Under the pieces are notes generated by a model. It worked only from the letters and a program-made list of their open reading frames with translations. It was not told the origin of the DNA and did no database searches. From NCBI GenBank assembly GCA_037157565.1, contig JAZHRO010000063.1, forward strand, positions 10,584,001 through 10,648,000: a DNA stretch of 64,000 nucleotides. The letters run 5' to 3'. The position numbers were made by a program, and so were the translations under genes. This DNA is from Thalassia testudinum (Eukaryota; Streptophyta; Magnoliopsida; Alismatales; Hydrocharitaceae). Of the stretch, positions 56,934 to 64,000 are shown piece by piece. Positions within the stretch are counted from its first letter, which is position 1. Every line of letters starts with the position of its first letter.

Positions 56934-57843
56934 TGATGGGAACACCATCATGAGCCCTGACTAGCTCATTTTGACCTATAAAAGAGAACAAAAGCTCCGA
57001 CATAACCAAGTGAGGGGCCTAACTCAAGGAATAATCAGTCTGAGAGAAAAGCAAGAAACAAAGGGTAAAACTATAATTTTATCATTACAGTGCAACAACA
57101 AGATTTCTCAGGGGATAAACGTAAGTTAAATGATCTTACAAGATAAAAAGTGAGTTGGTTCAATCAGAAAATGGTTAATGTAAAATCTGAGAATTAAATG
57201 ATTTCTTGTAACCCTAAAACAAACCCACTTAATTCAACAAGGTTCTGTTCAAGATAAAATTCACCTAACCCTCTTAAATTCGTGGAAAAATATCCTCTAA
57301 GGTTTAGAACCTTCAATTTGGCCTTTGGAACCTATTTTGACCTAAATAGGGGTCCTAGGCAAATATTTACCCTAAATTAGGTTTTTGTACAAAATGCATA
57401 GTCAAACGTGGTTAAACCTAAAATCCAACTTTACCATTGGTTATACCAAAATTTGAACTTAAGGGGAGTTCACCTTGACCTACTTTGCAAAATAGTCCAA
57501 CCCAATTACTTTGATGCCCCTAGCTTTTGAAAACCTTGCAAACACCCCCTATCTTCCTCATCATTCTTTGCAATTAGGTCCCTCCGCCATTACAGCGGTG
57601 GAATCCAACTCCGGTAAGGATTCGAGGGGGATATCTCCTTGTTTCCTCAGAGAATCCCTCTCAAATTTGAAAGGGAGATTCTCTGAGGAATTCCTATCCA
57701 TGTGAACGCAATCTCGAGCCCCAAATCCTACCCAATCTCTCATGCGAATGCATGAGAGATTTGGGTCTTTTTGACTTTCCAAGTCTGGCGAGGTTGCCGT
57801 GCTTGGAAGCTTGCTTTCCAAGCACAAAGCCCTCTACCTACAA

Positions 57844-57852
57844 CTATAAAAG
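57844..57852 (+). promoter_or_regulatory. TATA box of element Y's LTR
   Basis: CTATAAAAG is followed within 60 bp by a pyrimidine-rich leader (57890-58000), about 910 bp from the LTR start. Confidence 0.55.
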
Positions 57853-59039
57853 ACACCCCAGGTCCTCCCGTTTATCCCCAGCTTGGTTTGGCTAGAAACA
57901 ACCCCCAATTTCTTCTCTTCTCCTCCGGCTAGACACCCAGCAAGCTTCGGTGACCTACACCTCCTCCTCTCGTCGCTCTGCCACAATACCGGTAGCAGAG
58001 TTGTCTCTGCCTCCTTTCGCGTCGCGCCATACTTGCGCATGCGCCTGCCTCCTCGTTGTCATCGCCGCCCCCTTCTAACTTGGATCTTCGTTTTCGGCGG
58101 CGGTAGGTACAAGCCGTTCGCCATATCCTCCCCTTTCATCCTTAAAATAGGTCAGGTATGTTCCCCTCTCTCTTCTCTTTATTTTCCCCCTCTCTATTTC
58201 TATTTTTACCCCTCGACAATTATTGACCACCACCATCGTCTCCACCTCCGGCAGACCACTGGTGAGGTGCTTCCGTCACTCTACGCACCCATCCACCTCG
58301 CCAAACACCTCAGAAGCTCTGCCACATTCCCCTGATCAATTCCCCCCTCTCCATTAACTGCCACACACTCCACACTCTTCCCCCGGACAAACCCATCACC
58401 ACGGCCACAGAGCAACCTAGGCATGCACGCCCAGGCTGCCCCACGCCACGCCACCCACATAGACACCTTCACCGTGCCACGACGAAGCCCCCTGTATGAT
58501 TTAACGAGGCCGCAAGGCCGTTTTACTTGAGAACAAGATCAGACCTTGGCCGCCATTGGAGCAGGCTTGAAGCAGCTTGCAACCTTCACCTACTGCCCTA
58601 GGCTTCAGGAAGCAGGGTCCCAGGTGCGCGGGCTCCCTTTGCGAACCCCTCATGCCCAGCAATTGGAGTCCCAGCATCTGCAGTCCCTGCAATTGAGTGA
58701 AGCCCCTACGGGCGTGTGCAAGGAAGCGGGTAGGACTTTTCGTCCCACCTTCGGCATTTTCGAGCAAGCAGAGCGGAATAAATTGAAAATGTGTCAGGGG
58801 CTTATCAGCTCCTGACATGGGGTGAGGTCCCACTCTCCCCACCACGCCTCGTCTGCGATACACCACTTCGCGGACCTGGTAGCCTGACTCGATTACCTAT
58901 GCACTCCTCGCGCACCACCCACGCCAGTGCGCCTAGTCCCGGGAACGCTGACCCGACCCGTTTACCCGAGATGGCTCTAGGAGAGTGAGCCCAAGAGAGA
59001 AAAGAGAGAGTTCGTGGGGGAGGGTAGGGGTAGGTCTTG

Positions 59040-59415
59040 CACTTTGTGGGGAAAGGAAGAAGGAGGAGGAAGCTGAAGAAGGAAGCTAAGGAAAGAAGGA
59101 AGAAGCCGCAGGAGAAGCTAAGGAGAAGAAGACCGCATAGGAAGCTAAGGAAGGAGAAGGCAGAGTTGAAACCAAAGAAAGAAGGAAGAAGAAAGAAGCT
59201 GAAGGCCAGCAATCAGAGAAGGAAGGAGAAGTCAGAGAAGGAAAGAAGCCAAAGAAGAAGACAAAGAAGAAGGAAGCCAACGACAAAGGAAGGACCAAAG
59301 CCAAGGCAGAAAGAAGAAGGGAGGAAGAGCCAGAGAAAGAAGGAAAGAAGAACAGAGAAGAAAAGAAGAGAAAGAGAAGAATTAGCCAAAGGAAGAAGAA
59401 AAAAGAAGAAAGAAC
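59040..59415 (+). repeat. Purine-rich tract of about 375 bp in Y's LTR
   Basis: Nearly all bases are A or G, built from impure GAAGCTAAGGAAGGAGAAG-like words. The resulting Lys/Arg-rich plus frame (59037-59492) and antisense Phe/Leu-rich frames are by-products of composition. Confidence 0.8.
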
Positions 59416-59694
59416 CAAACACTTTTAAGACCTTTAATTTTATAGTCCAATTCTTTCGAAAGTACTCTTATATATTTTCTAGCTACATTTGATTAACCAT
59501 ATACTCTTGCTTTACATTTTGAATTAGGTTTTGAGTAGTTTTAAGTGTTCAAATTGCCTCTATTATTGAGATTAGTGCATGAACTCCATTTACTCCCTGT
59601 GTTCGACCTCGGACTTAAACTTCGAGTAATAAAAATTATTTGTTTTGAATGCTTTTTCGACTGTACTACAATGCAACCTTTTTAAAATCCGATC

Positions 59695-60765
59695 AAGCGT
59701 GATAAACATAATCTCCTTTAGTCAAATCATATCCAACGGTTAACCTTGCTATAAGAGAATCTAATTTTACATTATTCATTAAAAGAAAAGGAAAAGAGAT
59801 TTTATTAGTTCAAATATGTGTAGATGATATATTATTTAGTACTACTAATGAATCTCTTTGTAGAGAATTTTCTAAGATTATGCAGGAAGAATTTGAGATA
59901 AGCTTGATGGGTGAACTCAAGTTCTTCTTGGGTTTGCAAATCACTCAACTTGAATTCAGCACCTTTGTTTGTCAATCAAAGTACACAAAGGAGATTCTCA
60001 AAAGATTTGAAATGGAGAAGAGTAAAGGTAAAAACACTCTTATGAGTGTTACAACCTCACTTGCATGGATGAATCAAGTATGCTTATTGATAAAAAATTA
60101 TATCGTAGTATAATTGGTTCGTTACTTTATTTGACTTCTAGTAGGCTAGATATCTTGTTTAGTACTTGCTTATATGCTAGGTTTCAATCAAACCCTAAGC
60201 AATCACACCTAAATGTAGTTAAAAGAATATTTAGATACTTAGTTGACACATCTAATTATGGCTTATTCTGCCTTAGGAGTAGCAACTTTAGCTTAGTCAC
60301 AAATAGTGATGCAAATTACACAAGTATTCGCACAGATAGAAAGAGTACTAATGGGACGTGTTAATTCTTAGGTGAATCATTTGTCTCTTGGTTTTCAAAG
60401 AAACAATCTAGTGTTGCCCTATCAACCACGGAGGTTGATTATATAGCAGCCGCCTTAGCATGTTCCCAAGTCTTATGGATGAAAAGTACCTTAAAGGATT
60501 TCAATTTGATATTTAGTAAAATAAAAATATTATGTGATAATACTAGTGCTATCAATCTCTCAAAAAATCTTGTACAACACTCTCGTACAAAACATATTGA
60601 TGTTCGCCATCACTTTTTGAGGGATAATGTATTGAAGAGAGAAATTAAGGTTGAATTTATTTGTTCTGAATTACAGTTGACTGATATTTTTACTAAACCA
60701 TTGAATTATGATCGATTTAACTTTATATGCAAGAAGTTAGACATATGTAAGCTAACTGATATTTG
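59695..60765 (+). pseudogene. SIRE-type copia reverse transcriptase (C-terminal half) and RNase H
   Basis: It starts in the RT palm: an ICVDDILFSTTNESLC block (59815-59860, normally YVDDIIFGSTN), MQEEFEISLMGELKFFLGLQI (59880-59945), then YRSIIGSLLYLTSSRLDILFSTCLYARFQS (60085-60195). RNase H shows NSDANY (60303-60320), STTEVDYIAAA (60423-60455) and CDNTSAINLSKN (60534-60570), ending QLTDIFTKPL (60673-60702). The wording is that of the SIRE/Maximus lineage. Only a few frame breaks occur, fewer than in Copia-1 and Copia-2. The upstream half is missing, apparently cut at the border with element Y. Confidence 0.85.
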
Positions 60766-61971
60766 AAGAATTTAGTGATTTAGTTGAATTTTGTTTGTAA
60801 TGAACATTAAGGGAACGTTGATTTTATCAAGTAATAGATCCTTCAAAATTGTTCAAACATCAAAATGCACAATTTGTGCAATATCAAACATCCGACAGTA
60901 CGTCTAGACATCTTATGCTTGAATATTAGATGTCTGGGTATCTGTCCAGACGTTGCATTGATTAAATGAGTTAAAAATCAAATATCATCAAAAAATCATT
61001 TTTCAGATGTTCGGCACTATGTCCAGATGTCAGAACTTGTCGTCTGACGTCGTTTGCCAACGACCAATTTGTATTAGGGTCTAAACCCAATGTTGCCTAG
61101 ATTCAAAAATCGGACATCTGATTCTTGACTCAGATGTTTGAGCTGTCGTCTAACTCCAAAATCAGACAACAACCTGAATATTTGGCTTGATTTCAAGAGT
61201 CCTTGGTTTCACAGATCAGACATCTAATTCTTGACTTGGTCGTTTGCTCAGTTGTCTGATCGAAAAATCATACGATAACCTAGAGATAGGGAGCAATTCC
61301 AGGAAGGTCAGATTTCAAAGATCGGATGTATAAAAGTTGAATTAGATGTCTGATCAGTTGTTTGATCAAAAAATCAGACGACAACCTGGAAAGGGTTGAA
61401 ATCCCTGATTTGAAATCTCGATGTCTGGGACCGACCCCAGATGTCTAATTCTGGAAATTTTTGTTTCACTGCACTTGGTTTGAGGATGGTTCTCAATGTA
61501 CATAAACCCAACTTTGGGAGGATTCTTTGCCACACCTCTTAGGAAATAAAACCCTCTCCTTTCCTTCCCAAAACCCCACTCGATTAAAAGCCCAAAACCC
61601 CCAAAACTTTCACCCGACGACCGCTCCTTTCACTACCCTAAACTCTGCTAGACGATTGTTGGCTACCTCTGCCATCCGATCGTCGTGAACTGACTCAACT
61701 ACGTCAGGGGGAGCTTCTTTCCTCGGTATAGCCCTCTTGCTCTCACTCTTTTCCACGATCTTGGTGGTTTGAGTAGGTTTTTGAGTAAACCCTTGATGGG
61801 TTCTTGAACTCTTTCTTAATAAAATCTCTTGCTTGGCAATAAGTACCTCATTGTTGTTAGCTATGTCTCTTGTTAGCCACACTCCTCTAGAATGTACGAA
61901 TCTAGGTCTGATTTTAGGGCACTAATGCCCTCATATGTACTTGATTTTGCTTGATTGAATATGTGGTTATC
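60766..61971 (+). repeat. SIRE-type 3' LTR with AGACGTC/AATCAGACGACAACCTG words, cut by X'
   Basis: It follows the coding end and a short AAGGGAACG purine stretch (60809-60817), with a likely start at TGATTTTATCAAG (60819). Inside are many variants of the word (T)CAGA(C/T)GTCTG(A/G) between 60890 and 61450. The phrase AATCAGAC(G/A)ACAACCTG occurs at about 61162 and 61371, with a diverged copy near 61266. A promoter-like AAATAAAACCC (61541) precedes a C-rich leader. It is truncated at 61971 by X'. Confidence 0.6.
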
Positions 61972-62631
61972 TGTTGAAGTGGAAAATCGTCGCAAAAAGG
62001 ATTGGATTTTGAAAAACCTGTTGTCGTAGTATGATTTGCGAAGAAATCCGTCAACAGATAAATTTACCGAAATTCGTAAGGAAATTCTGGGTCGAACACA
62101 GGGATGCTATGTCAATCTAAAATATGAGATTATATTTTTTTTGTATTTTTGTTTTAGAAGCAGGATAATCACAATGGATTTGATATTAACACTGAGAGAG
62201 AGAGAACAATAAGTTTGCAACTGAATATTATTTTTACAACTAGAAAGTAAGAAATGATTACAACTAGAATGCGGGAAATTCTATTCTAGAAAATAGTAAA
62301 GAAGGGTGAGAGATGTTATCCTCCTCAACGGTTGCTTGGAGGATGAGTCGGATGGGACAACGCTTGGAAGACGGAGGACGAAGAACAGAGTAGGAAGAAT
62401 CGGGGGCGAGGCAGGGCATCGTCGTCCTCGCGGGATCCACTTCCGGAATGAGGAGAGAACTTTGATTTTGGCTCTAAAGGAGCATCCTGGGTTTGGGACA
62501 AGCTTCTTAGAGCTTTGGAGAGGGAGAGAGGTGAAGGAAGGGATGATTGCATTGTGGGGGGTGTAGGCCTTTTTATAGGTGTATAGGTTGGGGGCAAAAA
62601 GGTCAATTTATGTTAAGAACATTAATGTAAG

Positions 62632-62671
62632 GGCCTTTAGTGACGGACGGAATTAAACGTCACTAAAGGCC
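62632..62671. repeat. Hairpin GGCCTTTAGTGACG ... CGTCACTAAAGGCC in X' LTR
   Basis: The arms 62632-62645 and 62658-62671 are exact reverse complements over 14 bp, with a 12-base loop. The equivalent hairpin in X's 5' LTR has 11-bp arms (50307-50336). In X's 3' LTR one arm is mutated (44158-44188). Confidence 0.9.
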
Positions 62672-62915
62672 TGAACGTGGGTGACGTGCAAGCGCGCCTG
62701 CCGTCTCCTCTCCCACACACCTAAGTTATGCCCACGATCTCGCCTGCTTCTTCAACGTAACCGCGTGCCCATGCATGCGATGGAGTGTGCAGAAGCCTAT
62801 CACCACGCGTGTATGCGCTCCTCGCCCATCCATTGCACCACGTCACCCGTGTCCGCGCCGTCTGCTTGCCATCCAACGACCTGATTTAGTTGCTCCTGCT
62901 CGCACGCATTGATTT

Positions 62916-62985
62916 GTGGCGCAACAGGGATCGAACCTGCGCCTTGCGCTCGTGAAAGGGCGCTCGACCGCTGTGCTGCAGTTGC
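62916..62985 (-). repeat. tRNA-like segment with A and B boxes in X' LTR
   Basis: On the minus strand, CAGCACAGCGGTCGAGCGC (62978-62960, A-box-like) and AGGTTCGATCC (62938-62928, B-box-like) are spaced as in a tRNA gene. The segment between contains CCTTTCACGAGCGCAAGG, a possible anticodon-arm remnant. It is better preserved than in X. Confidence 0.6.
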
Positions 62986-64000
62986 CGCTTTGTCGCGCTT
63001 ATGTTTTAAGCATGAGCACCCGTGGCCATTGGATTAAGATCCAACGGCCCAGATCTTGCCTCGCTCGTGCCTTCGGAGGTTGAGAAGAGGTGCTGCAGCC
63101 GATTTGGGCAACTATGATGGCGCCATGTGGCACCATCATGGTCATCCATCTTCTGTGAGTTACAGAAGGTGCCATGGATGTCAGATTGGATCGATTTTCG
63201 CATCGTTGGGTTGCAATCGTTGATCTGAACCCATCCATGCTATTGGATTTGTCATCTGAAGTGCGGATTGACACCATCTTGGCCCTTGATCTTTGACCTT
63301 CCTCGAATCATATCTGATGCTATGGAAGTTCGATTGGGGCGATCTTGGAGTCATTGTACTCCAATCGTCGCCCTGATCAGATCCGTACGATTGGATCTTT
63401 GATTCGAGGCCTCGATTAAAAGTCATCTTGTCCCTGGCCACCAAAAAGAAGAAATTGATATACAATTTGTACAATTTGACCTAAATGCATGATGATGCAT
63501 GTTATGTAATATTTGAAATGCGTGATGCTAATATGATACTAAGAACATGCATTAATACACATTTTTGGCTATTCAGATGTATGCACATCACACCCTCATG
63601 CCTATCTTTTGCTAGTCCCTAGCAAAAACTATATATTATTTATAAAAGAATTAGGTCAAATTTCCTGGGCAAAAGTTATTCTTCAACACTATGAAATTTT
63701 TATTAAGAACTTGAACTACAAAGACACAGCAATGCCCGGGTGTCTACCGAAATGCAGACCGCCTCAAGTCCTCGCCTTATTCAATGGAGGATCTTTTTCT
63801 TCTTTTCTTCTTTTCTAATTTTTTTGGATTTTTGAGTTTAGGGTTTTAGAGCAGCTTTCTATAGCCACTCAACCCACTCAAGACTCGAAGAGAACCCTAA
63901 GTTCTAAGCATCTTTGGGTGAAATGTGATAGACTCACTGATCGGCAATTAGAACGGACTTCGGGTTTCTACGCCCCTAGGTCACCTTGAAAAGAAATTCT

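Larger units (their letters stand above)
52186..59690 (+). mobile_element. Element Y: non-autonomous gypsy-type element with acidic ORF
   Basis: About 80 bp of 5' LTR end remain (52186-52267). They match the end of the 3' LTR (59634-59690: TTATTTGTTTT..CTGTACTACAA..TTTTTAA). Two primer-site-like motifs follow (52271 and 52321), then a leader, a long acidic coding frame (53365-54987), a 3' region with two polypurine blocks (55594-55632 and 56911-56931), and a 2.7-kb 3' LTR from 56934. There is no RT, RNase H or integrase. The right end of the LTR is approximate. Confidence 0.75.
56934..59690 (+). repeat. Element Y 3' LTR
   Basis: It begins TGATGGGAACACCATCA, itself an inverted repeat, just after the polypurine tract. 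TATA box CTATAAAAG is at 57844-57852, followed by a CT-rich leader. The U5 side contains a purine-only-like tract (59040-59415) and the block CTCCCTGTGTTCGACC (59594-59609), typical of LTRs in this lineage. It ends near ..TTTTTAAAATCCGATCA (about 59694). The end is uncertain by tens of bases. Confidence 0.65.
61972..64000 (-). mobile_element. Element X': second X-family copy, runs off the window
   Basis: The LTR at 61972-63590 (TGTTGAAG...CACATCA on the plus strand) is homologous to X's LTRs, with differences including gaps. Bases 63591-64000 match the 3' region of X (45295-45700), including the polypurine tract complement CATGCCTATCTTTTGCTAG (63598-63616). Orientation is minus. The other LTR lies beyond the window. 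It is inserted in the SIRE 3' LTR. Confidence 0.85.

Noticed and set aside
59037..59492. A 151-codon Lys/Arg-rich open frame
   Set aside because: It is an effect of the purine-rich tract (AAG/GAG/AGA codons only), inside an LTR, with no domain and with open antisense frames of the opposite bias.
62916..62985. A real tRNA gene
   Set aside because: A and B boxes are present, but an acceptor stem and a clean anticodon arm cannot be built from the flanks, and the segment lies inside a repeated LTR.

Overview
The window reads as intergenic heterochromatin from a flowering-plant nuclear genome. It is almost entirely retrotransposons nested in one another, with one orphan exon of a host gene (glycerol kinase), one broken transposase-type gene, and a short insert of plastid 16S rRNA. 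The plant assignment rests on plant-type LINE, RTE, Ty1/copia and Tat/Athila-like Ty3/gypsy proteins, initiator-Met-tRNA-type copia primer sites, and the plastid fragment. The species cannot be named from the sequence. I see no intact host gene, tRNA gene, CRISPR or bacterial feature. Most coding frames carry stops and frameshifts, so the insertions are old.

Left block (1-12.5 kb). A minus-strand PB1-like (plant MULE N-terminal type) gene remnant is split into three pieces (11296-10789, 7629-7475, 543-1) by two insertions. One is a Ty1/copia element (Copia-1, 544-7469, candidate TSD TATCA). The other is an RTE-clade LINE (7630-10788, candidate TSD AAAGATGCAG). Copia-1's own 5' LTR is split by a 5'-truncated plant LINE (634-3356).

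12.5-26 kb. A SIRE-like LTR with repeated TTGATCGATCAA-type words appears to be interrupted by a GGTTTTAAAA-ended element (12663-13666) and by a minus-strand copia element (Copia-2, 13994-18996). Then come a poorly resolved stretch, the last exon of glycerol kinase (21956-22204), a minus-strand plastid 16S fragment (about 22414-22577), a MITE candidate, and a decayed gypsy LTR/primer site/gag (about 24560-26093).

26-52 kb. A Tat/Athila-like Ty3/gypsy element, here called Z, starts at 26094. Its gag, protease, RT, RNase H and integrase are recognisable but broken. It contains a complete solo LTR (32926-35774, TSD TAAGG) in its leader. Its 3' LTR is split by element X (43382-51445, minus strand, TSD ATTGC), which has 1.9-kb LTRs and no polymerase genes.

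52-64 kb. Element Y (primer sites at 52271 and 52321, 3' LTR from 56934) is another gypsy-type element without a polymerase. It keeps a long acidic reading frame (53365-54987, two stops) of unknown function. It is followed by a SIRE-type copia RT/RNase H and 3' LTR (59695-61971), cut by a second X-family copy (X', 61972 to the window end).

X, Y and Z share the same 3' polypurine context (AGCAAAAG..AGGCATGGGG) and a second, similar G-run block about 1.2-1.3 kb upstream. This suggests that X and Y are non-autonomous partners mobilised by Z-like elements. Element names (Copia-1, W, X, X', Y, Z, S1) are labels for this annotation only.
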